A DNA stretch of 64,000 bases from Pseudomonadota bacterium (GTDB lineage: Bacteria; Pseudomonadota; Alphaproteobacteria; Sphingomonadales; Sphingomonadaceae), in assembly GCA_023458055.1 (NCBI GenBank), contig JAEXAW010000094.1, positions 1 through 64,000 of the forward strand, read 5' to 3'. The position numbers were made by a program, and so were the translations under genes. Positions 25,526-33,239 of this stretch are shown here, piece after piece. The notes under the pieces were generated by a model. The model was given only the letters and a program-made list of their open reading frames with translations, made no database searches and was not told the origin of the DNA. Numbering within the stretch: position 1 is the first letter of the stretch; every line of letters begins with the position of its first letter.

Positions 25526-25790
25526 ATCCGCTTTTTTGGCACCCAAGCAAGCAATGCCAACAACGGGGAGCGCGCCGGTTAAGCCGCTCCCCAATTTTTC
25601 GACTGACATCGGCTTGTGCGCTGGCGTCCATATCCGTCCACTTGAAACTGACGCAAAAAAGGTGCGGGGCAATGGAAAACTGCGGATTTTTAGGAGTGCA
25701 GCGCAAACGCTCCGATTTCGACTATCCCGTTAAAATAACGGTGAAAAACCAAAGTGGCACGGTGCTTGCTAACTATAGATAGGTTTAGGT

Positions 25791-26435
25791 GTGGCAGCGA
25801 CTAACGCAAAACTGCCGTTTCTGGGGCATGGCGGCATCCGCAACAACGCGACCCGCACAAGCAATGCTCTGACGGAAACCCAATGCCGGGAATTGATGGC
25901 GGCAACCACCTTTGCGGCGGACATCGGCTTGGCGTTCAATATTCTGTTGACGATTCATTTTGAGGCGGGCGACATCAATGACGGGCAAGCGGGCGCGGCC
26001 TTGCGGTCATTCTTGAAAAGCGCGAGCGGCTGGACAGCGAAGCGCGGCGGGCGGCTGGCATGGGCCTTTGTGCGGGAGCATGGTGCAGGCAAGGGGAGTC
26101 ACGCCCATATCATCTTGCACGTTCCCCCTGCCTTGCGTCGGGCGTTCACCCGGCGGCAACGGCAATGGCTCCAGCGCGCGGGCGTCCATCCGGCAAAGGG
26201 CGTGATATTGTCGCGGCGCATTGGCGGCACCATCCGCGCCTATCAGCAAAGCCCTGACAGCTATTTCCCCAATCTTGGCGCGGCGCTGGGCTATTGCCTC
26301 AAAGGGGCGGACGCGACGGCGGCAAAGGCGCTGGCACTCACACGGCTGCAACCCGGCGGGCGCATCATCGGCAAGCGTTGCGGGACATCGCAGAATATCG
26401 GACGGGCGGCGCGCGCTGATGTTGATAAATGTTGA
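25791..26435 (+). CDS. HUH-endonuclease Rep-like protein
   Basis: The 214-aa product has features of a rolling-circle Rep: FNILLTIHFEAGD near residue 50 (motif 1 region), GSHAHIILHVP (His-x-His metal site, the HUH motif) and NLGAALGYCLKGAD (Tyr...Lys, motif 3). The HUH family nicks one DNA strand and stays bound through Tyr. No ATG fits the conserved part, so the start is taken as GTG at 25791. The 265 bases upstream (25526-25790) hold no gene I can support. An inverted ACTATAGATA pair flanks the gene. Confidence 0.72.
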   Translation: MAATNAKLPFLGHGGIRNNATRTSNALTETQCRELMAATTFAADIGLAFNILLTIHFEAGDINDGQAGAALRSFLKSASGWTAKRGGRLAWAFVREHGAGKGSHAHIILHVPPALRRAFTRRQRQWLQRAGVHPAKGVILSRRIGGTIRAYQQSPDSYFPNLGAALGYCLKGADATAAKALALTRLQPGGRIIGKRCGTSQNIGRAARADVDKC

Positions 26436-26478
26436 AACGCCGATTGTGAGCATCATGGGCCCATGTTAGCGTTCCGAC

Positions 26479-26676
26479 ATGGACCCAGATATTCTACGCC
26501 CGATGATAATCGGGGCTTCCGTCGCAACCGGCTCTTGGCTTTATGAAGTTTGGCAGGAACGCAAAACCCAGCGCCTTCTAAACCCGCCCATGCGAAACAT
26601 TACCCCAAGGGCAACGTGGCAATATCAACTAGGCAGGACGTGCGGACGGGCAATGCGGCGCGCCTTGCACCGTTAG
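26479..26676 (+). CDS. Hypothetical small protein of the element
   Basis: A 65-aa frame starting MDPDILRPMIIGASVATGSW, with one short hydrophobic stretch and a basic C-terminus. No strong ribosome-binding site and no recognised family. It continues the direction and spacing of the element genes, so it may be real but is weakly supported. Confidence 0.4.
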   Translation: MDPDILRPMIIGASVATGSWLYEVWQERKTQRLLNPPMRNITPRATWQYQLGRTCGRAMRRALHR

Positions 26677-27033
26677 ATACGCTGACGGCTTGCAGCCGAT
26701 AACGCGCGCGCGAGTTTTCAGGAGCAATACGCGCGGGCGCGCGAAGTTATCTATAGTAAGGGTGCGTTTCAAACCTCACCCCAGCCGGAAGGATAAAGCG
26801 AAAACAGGGGCGAATTTTTGCGCGCACAAATTAGCGGCGCGGGGCGAGGCAGTTTTCCGTATCCGTAAAAAAAGGGAAAGCGCACCTTCAAAGCAAACGA
26901 ATCGCTAACCCAGTTTTTCGCCCGCGCGCGAGGGAAGGGGTGGCGGAAACCCCAACCGGAAGTTTGCACAGTGCGAACGTGGCAAGTTTTCGGAAGCCGT
27001 AAAAAAGCCCAATCTAGGCAGTCGTGTCCAAAA
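26677..27033. other. Non-coding, palindrome-rich region of the integrative element
   Basis: About 360 bases without a convincing gene. It contains alternating-purine/pyrimidine GC blocks (CGCGCGCG at 26702, CGCGCGGGCGCGCG at 26729, CGCCCGCGCGCGAG near 26919), A/T-rich segments between them, and TATCTATAGT at 26748, an inverted copy of a word upstream of the Rep gene. This is a plausible replication-origin or regulatory area, but nothing proves it. Confidence 0.4.
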
Positions 27034-27054
27034 AGTGTGGGGTAAAATGTGGGG
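27034..27054. repeat. Right-end integrase arm-type repeats
   Basis: AGTGTGGGG (27034-27042) and ATGTGGGG (27047-27054) repeat the words found next to the integrase gene at the left end, in the same orientation, about 55 bases before the proposed attR. Confidence 0.55.
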
Positions 27055-27107
27055 CTAAAAATAAGTCATTTTACTAACGCATTATAAAATAATAGAAATA
27101 TGACGTA

Positions 27108-27132
27108 GTTCTATACAAGCCCTGCCACCACC
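27108..27132. other. Candidate attR (degenerate tRNA-Tyr 3' end)
   Basis: Compared with tRNA-Tyr 22243-22268, GTTC, AGCCCTG and CCACCACC are identical and correctly spaced, except for loss of one T and four changes in the T-loop/T-stem. A recent insertion would show an exact duplication, so this site is either old, or belongs to an earlier element whose integrase remnant follows. Confidence 0.45.
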
Positions 27133-27367
27133 TTCCTCTTCAGCAATAATCGCAGACTTCTGCCATAAACCGCAATCTTGCGGTCTATTCAGCCGTGCGC
27201 GTTCATTGGTTTCCGCCCACAATCGCTTTAATAGACGGGGTATCATGTGGGGGAGGCCTTTCGGGAATCCGGAAATTTAAGATTTACCTTCACACTGTAT
27301 TAAAGTCTGGCGATCAAAGCCCGAAACGGGCGGCGGGGACGTCATCGGATTTGCCAAGCTCTGAATT

Positions 27368-27769
27368 GTGTCCAATGCGAAAGGCTGGCGGTTGAATGAA
27401 GCGGCATCAACCAACGGAAGTCTAAAAAGGCGGGATCGGGTTACCCAAGCAGGTGCAGGAAATAGAGCATCGGCTGGCGATGCCCTACAAAATGTTACGG
27501 CATTTATCGAGCGACTTCGCGCTCAGCCCGCATTCGGTCGGCTCGCATTGGAAATGACTGTCTTGACGGCGGTGCGCAGCCAAGAAGTGCAGTTGGCAAC
27601 ATAGGATGAATTTGACCTAGAGGAAAGAATGTGGACGGTGCCAGCCGTTCCCATGAAACGCGGCAAGGCTCATGTCGTCCCGCTCAGTACGGCGGCGCGT
27701 TCTGTATCGCGGCGTGCTGGTCGCATCGGTTCGCGCCCTTGCTCAATTGCGCGTGATCTGTAGATCATC
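27368..27769 (+). pseudogene. Remnant of a second tyrosine integrase
   Basis: The translation aligns with the intact integrase 4.4 kb upstream: AKGWRLNEAASTNGSLKRRD, then RAQPAFGRLALEMTVLTAVRSQEVQLAT, an in-frame TAG at 27602, then DEFDLEERMWTVPAVPMKRGKAHVVPLSTAA before the frame degenerates. Only the centre around the catalytic Arg survives; the N-terminus and the His/Tyr end are missing. It marks an earlier element at the same tRNA. Confidence 0.82.
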
Positions 27770-27776
27770 TCCGACA

Positions 27777-28937
27777 ATGAAAAATATCGCTGACACCCAA
27801 GCCTATACCTTGTTTGATCATGTCTTCAGCAAGACGGTGCGATCCTTGTCGGCGGTCGTTGGCCTTAAACGGATTACGCAGCCTTTCTGGAATCGCTGGC
27901 TCGCTTCGGGAGTGGATCCTGATGTGATCTTCGCGTTTCTCGACGGGGTTGGCACGATTGATAATTGGGCGACGACCGCTGAAGCCGTGGTGGCCAAAAA
28001 GGCGGCGGCATTTGAGCGGCAGCGCGCCGATATGAGCGCGGATGAAACCATCGCGGCTTTGCGCGAAATTTCTTATCTTTATCATATGGCGCAATGGGGC
28101 TGCCTGCCGCTCAATGACCAGCGGCGCGCGCTTTATAAAAAGGCGCGGGACTATTATTTTGAGGCCGAAACGCTGGCTTTCGGGGAGCGGTTTCAGCGCA
28201 TCACCATTCCCTGGCAAGGGCGTGATCTGTTCGGCAATCTCCATCAGCAAGCCGCTCCTGCCCCGCTGGTGATGATCGTTCACGGCATTGATGGCTGCAA
28301 GGAAGAGCATCTTGCGACGGAACTCGCGCTGTACGATGCGGGGTTTTCGACGTTGGTGTGCGATGGTCCGGGGCAAGGCGAGGCTTTGATCCTTGATGAC
28401 ATCATGTGGACCGCCGATTTCCCGCGCTTTTTGTCCGCCGCCATCGATGCCGCGGGTGGTTATCCGGGCGTCGATGGGGGTCATGTCGGGCTGCTCGGCA
28501 TCAGCATTGGCGCGATGTGGTGCCTGGATGCAGCCGCCAGCGATGCGCGGGTCAAGGCCGTGTTCGACCTTGGCGCGCCGCTTCATACCCGCAAATTTCC
28601 ATCGCTCCCTTATCTGATCAAGACGCGGCTATTTCAGGTCACCGGCGCGCGCACCGATGCGGAAGTGGCGCGGATATTGGGGCAGAATAATATCGAGAGT
28701 CCGGAGCTGCTCGCGCAAATCCGCGCGCATGTCCGCATTGTCCATGGCGAGCGCGACCGGGTGGTCGATACCAGTGACAAGGCGTGGCTGTTGGCGCGGC
28801 TAGAAGAGGCAGGCCATGACCGCGAGGCCAGCTTGCGGATTATCCCGCGCGGGGATCATTGCTGCACGGGGCATTTCGATGCGGTGCGCGATGATGCGAC
28901 CCGCTTTTTTGAACGTACGCTGCTCAATCACGAATAA
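27777..28937 (+). CDS. Alpha/beta hydrolase (FrsA/DUF1100-like)
   Basis: The 386-aa protein has a helical N-terminal region (about 1-150) and a C-terminal alpha/beta-hydrolase fold: LVMIVHGIDGCKEEH (oxyanion region), GLLGISIGAMWCLDAA (nucleophile Ser in GxSxG), HGERDRVVD (acid) and GDHCCTGH (His). The long helical cap resembles FrsA-type esterases. It is the first gene after the integrative element and its last 14 bases overlap the convergent desaturase-PAP2 gene. The substrate is unknown; it may belong functionally to the neighbouring lipid cluster. Confidence 0.82.
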   Translation: MKNIADTQAYTLFDHVFSKTVRSLSAVVGLKRITQPFWNRWLASGVDPDVIFAFLDGVGTIDNWATTAEAVVAKKAAAFERQRADMSADETIAALREISYLYHMAQWGCLPLNDQRRALYKKARDYYFEAETLAFGERFQRITIPWQGRDLFGNLHQQAAPAPLVMIVHGIDGCKEEHLATELALYDAGFSTLVCDGPGQGEALILDDIMWTADFPRFLSAAIDAAGGYPGVDGGHVGLLGISIGAMWCLDAAASDARVKAVFDLGAPLHTRKFPSLPYLIKTRLFQVTGARTDAEVARILGQNNIESPELLAQIRAHVRIVHGERDRVVDTSDKAWLLARLEEAGHDREASLRIIPRGDHCCTGHFDAVRDDATRFFERTLLNHE

Positions 28938-30546
28938 TCTCGGCCTCGATCTGGCGGAGCTGCCTTGCCAGAAAGGGGCGGACCACGCCCATCGCTATCA
29001 TCGCGAGCAGCGCGCCCGCGACGATGTCGACCAGCCAATGCTGCCATGTCAGCCAGGTTGAGAGGGCGATAGCAAGCGCCCATAACCACATCGCCGCGGT
29101 CGCTACAGGCTTGAGGCGCGCGGCGGCGGCCCAGGCGCAGGATAGCGCAAGTGAGACATGCAAGGACGGCACAGAATTGCCCTCAAGGTTCATCGCATCG
29201 GCGATGTGAAAGACCGAGGCGGCGAAGCTCCCTGAAGGCACAGCTGGCGGGACCGGCGGGGTGACAGGAAATAGCAAGAAGCAGACACTTGCCACGATCA
29301 ATTGAAATATCAACGCGCCCAGGAATGGCAGGCTATTATCGGGCGTGCGCAACAGGATCGCGGTTGCCAACAGCAGCGGCGTGATCGTAATATAAGCGAG
29401 CCCCCAGATCGGCCAGAAAGGCGCGAGCGCGTCCAGCGGCAGCGCCACGTCATAGAGCGACGTGCGGGCGGTGAAATCATGGCTCGCAAGGCCGTAGATC
29501 AAAGCGAATGCGGCCCCGAAGATCAGGATATGCGCGGTCAGGACCGATGCGTCGAGCACGCGTTGCCGCGCCGCACCTTGATGCGCGCCGGGAAGCAAGC
29601 GCGGCCCTTTCCACATCAGCAACAGCATCGACAGAAAAGGACGGGCGGGCTCGCCGCTCTGCTGTTTGCTCGCGGGCAAATCCTGCCAACGGCAATTGGG
29701 ATTGCGGTGATGTTCGAGATGATAATGATAGTTGAGGAACATCGTGCGCGTGAAGCGATTGACCCGCAAATTCCAGGAGCCTTCCACCCGGTCGAGCCGG
29801 GAAAAGGCATGATCGGCATATTGGAGCGAACTCCAACCGAGCGCAAAGGCGGCATAGCAGAGCAGCCAGCCGGAGAGGCTTAAATCAAGCATCACCGCCA
29901 GCGCCAGTTGCACCGCAAGGCTGAACAGAAATTCCGCGCGCACCCGCCACACCGGCAAGCGCACCAGACTTTCCATAAATTCGCCGGCACTGGTTTGCTG
30001 CGTAAAGCCGCTGTCCTTGGGCACCAGTTTTTTCCACGGCACCAGTTCGGCAAACAGCACATAGATCACCAGGAAAAACGGAATACCAAGCCAATAAAGG
30101 CCGGTCAGGATCGAAAACCATTGCGCGGTCTTGAGCGGAATCGATTCTCCGGGGCCGATATAATCGAACCGCTCAAGCTCACTGCGATTGTTGCGGTGGT
30201 GGGTGAGGTGCGCTGAACATTGCAAGGTGAAGGAGGTCGGGAAAAACGCCGCGGCCAAACTACCGCCCAGCCGGTTGCGCGCAGGCGATGGGTCGAAATT
30301 GCCGTGCACCGCCTCGTGCATCAACGCGAACAGCATATTGTTGGCAAAGGCGAAGAACAGCGCCGCGAGCAATTGGCCCATCGCGCCATCGGCATGCGAG
30401 GCGAGCCACAGGAGCGCAGCATTCATCGCCATGCCGGCCCCAAGGATCAGCCAATTTTGCCGCGCGGCCCGCCCCGCTCTCATGGCGAGGGCTTCACGCA
30501 CTGGGGAGCTTTCGGAAAAAATCGCAAGCGGCGCGGGTGTACTCAT
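28924..30546 (-). CDS. Fatty acid desaturase-PAP2 phosphatase fusion protein
   Basis: A 540-aa membrane protein made of two enzymes. Residues 1-330 are a di-iron fatty acid desaturase/hydroxylase with the three His boxes HEAVH (77-81), HLTHH (113-117) and YHYHLEHH (near 262). Residues 370-540 are a PAP2 lipid phosphatase with NSVPSLHVSLALS and TWLTWQHWLVDIVAG. Each alone is common; together in one chain they imply that desaturation/hydroxylation and headgroup removal or transfer occur on the same lipid. The start at 30546 overlaps the Rieske gene by 53 bases. It ends the eight-gene run. Confidence 0.85.
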   Translation of the reverse strand: MSTPAPLAIFSESSPVREALAMRAGRAARQNWLILGAGMAMNAALLWLASHADGAMGQLLAALFFAFANNMLFALMHEAVHGNFDPSPARNRLGGSLAAAFFPTSFTLQCSAHLTHHRNNRSELERFDYIGPGESIPLKTAQWFSILTGLYWLGIPFFLVIYVLFAELVPWKKLVPKDSGFTQQTSAGEFMESLVRLPVWRVRAEFLFSLAVQLALAVMLDLSLSGWLLCYAAFALGWSSLQYADHAFSRLDRVEGSWNLRVNRFTRTMFLNYHYHLEHHRNPNCRWQDLPASKQQSGEPARPFLSMLLLMWKGPRLLPGAHQGAARQRVLDASVLTAHILIFGAAFALIYGLASHDFTARTSLYDVALPLDALAPFWPIWGLAYITITPLLLATAILLRTPDNSLPFLGALIFQLIVASVCFLLFPVTPPVPPAVPSGSFAASVFHIADAMNLEGNSVPSLHVSLALSCAWAAAARLKPVATAAMWLWALAIALSTWLTWQHWLVDIVAGALLAMIAMGVVRPFLARQLRQIEAEIIRD

Positions 30547-31429
30547 CGCCGAGCCCGTCAATTTGTGACGGCTCATGCCAGCGCATATTTTCAAGCACCG
30601 CCAGGTCTTTGAACAGAAAGGCTTTGAACAGCGCGCGGGCCACCCGCACCGACAGGCGGTTGAACCAGCTATCCTCACCCTTCATCCCCACCAGCCCACG
30701 GATCAAGGTGCCGCCGCCCTGTTGCGGCAGAAAGGACATGAGGATGAACGTCTCACGCCGTTCGAGCCGCGTTTCGACCAGAAACATCGTCCCCCCGATC
30801 GACCGCATGACCCCGTTGATGCCGTTCGGAGCGAGCCGCGCCATCAATAGATCATGCCATTTGGTCGCGGTCGGCTTGGTCACATAGCGCAGCCGCAATT
30901 CATGGTTATCGATAATGTCGAGTTCCGGGGTCGCCAGCAATTTGCGATGGTGTACGCTCATCAGATGCTCGATATCCAGCCCGTTGGCGACGAGCGCCTG
31001 CCATGGCTGATCAAAGCGATGTTCGCCCGCATAGCAAATGGCCGCGCCGCTCAACCCTAGCCGATCAAGATCGGACGCTGCATCAGCTTCCCCTAAAAAG
31101 ACGAACAGCCCGCCCGCATATTCGCGCAACCGAAAGACGCGCTGGCGCATCCCCCCGTCCCGGTTCCCCGCAAAGCGGCCATCCTTGTCGATCAGGCGAT
31201 AATGTAAGGGACAGCGCAGCTTGCCGTTACGCACTTCAGCGCGCCCGAGATGGCAGCCCATATGCGCACAATGCGCGGCCATCGCGACGAGCGGCGTCGC
31301 CGCATCGGGGCGATAGACGATAAGATCATGTCCGGCGATCGTATGGCTGACGACCTCGCCTTGACGAACGCTGTTTGCCGGGCCCAACAAATACCAGTTT
31401 TGCGGCGTCGTTGGCCCGAGATCGCTCAT
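30494..31429 (-). CDS. Rieske [2Fe-2S] oxygenase, ring-hydroxylating type
   Basis: The 311-aa protein carries a Rieske domain with C54-A-H56 and C73-PL-H76 (AHCAHMGCHLG, RCPLHY) and a mononuclear iron site D152, H155, H160 (NGLDIEHLMSVHH). It therefore has both halves of a Rieske non-haem oxygenase alpha subunit, in a small size like KshA or cholesterol/lipid hydroxylases. No reductase gene is adjacent; the ferredoxin at 20 kb could supply electrons but is unlinked. It overlaps the upstream SnoaL-like gene by ATGA. Confidence 0.87.
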   Translation of the reverse strand: MSDLGPTTPQNWYLLGPANSVRQGEVVSHTIAGHDLIVYRPDAATPLVAMAAHCAHMGCHLGRAEVRNGKLRCPLHYRLIDKDGRFAGNRDGGMRQRVFRLREYAGGLFVFLGEADAASDLDRLGLSGAAICYAGEHRFDQPWQALVANGLDIEHLMSVHHRKLLATPELDIIDNHELRLRYVTKPTATKWHDLLMARLAPNGINGVMRSIGGTMFLVETRLERRETFILMSFLPQQGGGTLIRGLVGMKGEDSWFNRLSVRVARALFKAFLFKDLAVLENMRWHEPSQIDGLGDEYTRAACDFFRKLPSA

Positions 31430-32070
31430 ACGGTCTTTTTACGACGCCCGATCAGCCAACCGATAATAAGCCCGATGATCCCTGCGCCGCCCGCGAGCCA
31501 ATAAGCAAAGCTGGTCGCCATCGACAGAACCGGATTATCGAACATATTGGCGGAAAAATGAGCGGAGTTGATTTTCCACTGGCCGCCCCGGTTCATGCTT
31601 TGAGCGGTCCAGCGTAAAGGCACATTCATTTCCTTGCCGCCGGTCAATTTGAAATGGGCGGTTGCGGTGCCCGTGGTCAGCGCGGTCTTTCCATCGTCCG
31701 ACAGCAGCGACAGATCGTCGGCTTCTGCCGTGACTTTCATTTCGTCAACCACGCGGTTCGCACCCGACATCATCTTGGCATAATAAGCCTTGAGGCCATC
31801 GGGGCCCTTGGACAGTTCATTGTCCATCGTCGTCAACCGGATTTGCGGATCGACATCGGCGAGGAGCGCATCAACATTGCGGGCGTTGAGCGCGGTCACC
31901 AACCGATCCTTCATCGCGCGCAAATCTTCATGGGCTTTGGTCTGGACGGCGTTGGGTGATGTCGCTGGCGTTACAGCAGGCGCTGCCGCCGGTGTGACCG
32001 CCGGGGCGGCAGTCTGCGCCATGACAGGCGTCGCAAGGGCCAGCGCGGCAAAAGCCAATAACCGTTTCAT
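31426..32070 (-). CDS. SnoaL/DUF4440-like protein with signal peptide and C-terminal membrane anchor
   Basis: The 214-aa product has a signal peptide (LLAFAALALATPVMAQ), an Ala/Pro/Thr linker, then an NTF2-like domain (HEDLRAMKDRLVTALNARNVDALLADVDPQIRLT). A C-terminal hydrophobic segment (AYWLAGGAGIIGLIIGWLIG) followed by RRKK would hold the domain on the periplasmic side. NTF2-like folds serve as cyclases, isomerases or scaffolds; the activity here is unknown. Its stop overlaps the Rieske start. It starts 83 bases after the upstream GNAT-like gene. Confidence 0.75.
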   Translation of the reverse strand: MKRLLAFAALALATPVMAQTAAPAVTPAAAPAVTPATSPNAVQTKAHEDLRAMKDRLVTALNARNVDALLADVDPQIRLTTMDNELSKGPDGLKAYYAKMMSGANRVVDEMKVTAEADDLSLLSDDGKTALTTGTATAHFKLTGGKEMNVPLRWTAQSMNRGGQWKINSAHFSANMFDNPVLSMATSFAYWLAGGAGIIGLIIGWLIGRRKKTV

Positions 32071-32153
32071 AAATCCCGTCTCCCACAGATTTTGAGCGAT
32101 TGAAGCGTGCGCAAAAGCTGCGCAGGGTCTGCTGACCCCTCATGCCCTTCAAT

Positions 32154-33239
32154 TCATAACAAGGCAACATCCGGAAATATCGCGCCCGCTTGAGCGTTTA
32201 CCCAAGGCTCCTGCCCCGGCCAGCGCACCAGATAAAGGTCGGTTTGATATTCAACGCCGCGCCATTGCTTGCGGACGTCGCTGCGAAGGGGATGATCGCT
32301 CGGGCAACCGAGCACAGCGACCAACAGACCGCGACGCTTTGCTTCCGCAAGGCCTGCCTGCACCAGTGCCGTGAGGATCGCGGGATCATCCGCTTCGGCG
32401 GCAAGGTGCGAGAGAAAAGCTTGCGCGAGGATCGACCCTTCTGGCGGGAAATGCGGCAAGCCCAATATCGGCGCCGCAAGATTGACGAGCGGGCGCACGG
32501 TCCCGACCGCTTTGGGATAGCCGCGCACCACCACCTGCTTGCGCACGCGCTGGTCCCACACCGCGACCGCGCCGCGAATTGCCCCGCCTTGGCGATACAG
32601 CAAAAACTGGTCGGCAGGGCCGCAGCGCCGCAACCTATCTTCGCTCCACAAGGGCGCGAATTGGCGGGGCTGCATGGCGGATTGGAGGAAAGCCGACAAA
32701 GCGGGCCAATCGGCATCACTGGCGGGGGTGATTTCGGGGGCGATGGCTGCGCGCCTTGGTCGCAGCAAAAAGGTCGAATAGGCCGCGAGCGGCGTATAGA
32801 GCGGAAGCCCTTTCAGCCCCGCCGTCAACACCCGTTTTGCCACATCATTGTCGGCGGTGATGGAGGTGAGCGCGAAGGGCAGTTCATCCGCCTGCTCCGC
32901 CTGATCGCGCAGCGCCGCAAAGCCGCCCTTCAAAATCGCAATGCGGTTGCGGTGGCTCCCTGCCACGCGCAAGGCCCCGAGATAGGGCAGTCGCTCCACC
33001 CTGCCATTCACAAAAGCGGGCGCGACCAGCCGTTCGCACATGCCAATCGCCTCGCCCGTATCGCGCCGCCGGGCAATGACAAAAACATGGCGTTCGCTAA
33101 GGCCAAAGTCGGCGGCGAACGCATCGGGTTCGCGTTCAAGCCCCAGCACATAACCGCCACCGACCGGATTTGCGCGCAACAGGCGGCGCAGATCCGGTTC
33201 ATCTTCGCGCGTCGCTATCGCAAATTCTATGGCGCTCAC
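32154..33239 (-). CDS. GNAT-like protein of unknown function
   Basis: The 361-aa product begins SAIEFAIATREDEPDLRRLL with GYVLGLEREPDAFAADFG, the opening strands of a GNAT fold, and FVNGRVERLPYLGALRVAGSHRN with a probable CoA-loop. A second, weaker GNAT-like half follows. The GTG start at 33239 overlaps the radical SAM stop (GTGA), so expression is coupled. Large tandem GNAT-like proteins often accompany lipid or peptide biosynthesis genes, where they may acylate an amine. The activity is not established. Confidence 0.7.
   Translation of the reverse strand: MSAIEFAIATREDEPDLRRLLRANPVGGGYVLGLEREPDAFAADFGLSERHVFVIARRRDTGEAIGMCERLVAPAFVNGRVERLPYLGALRVAGSHRNRIAILKGGFAALRDQAEQADELPFALTSITADNDVAKRVLTAGLKGLPLYTPLAAYSTFLLRPRRAAIAPEITPASDADWPALSAFLQSAMQPRQFAPLWSEDRLRRCGPADQFLLYRQGGAIRGAVAVWDQRVRKQVVVRGYPKAVGTVRPLVNLAAPILGLPHFPPEGSILAQAFLSHLAAEADDPAILTALVQAGLAEAKRRGLLVAVLGCPSDHPLRSDVRKQWRGVEYQTDLYLVRWPGQEPWVNAQAGAIFPDVALL

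Larger units (their letters stand above)
22243..27132 (+). mobile_element. Small integrative element inserted at the 3' end of tRNA-Tyr
   Basis: The ~4.9-kb block begins at the T-arm of tRNA-Tyr and carries a P4-type integrase, an excisionase-like HTH, a winged-helix protein, a PC4-fold protein and an HUH Rep, all in the same direction. The right limit is proposed at 27108-27132, where GTTC, AGCCCTG and CCACCACC occur at tRNA-like spacing with one base missing. AGTGTGGGG words near both ends look like integrase arm sites. There are no capsid, conjugation or obvious cargo genes. The left side is well supported and the right side is provisional. Confidence 0.7.

Noticed and set aside
26690..26908. 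72-codon forward frame at the end of the integrative element
   Set aside because: It has a composition like random GC-rich sequence, no ribosome-binding site and overlaps the palindromic region; not supported as a gene.
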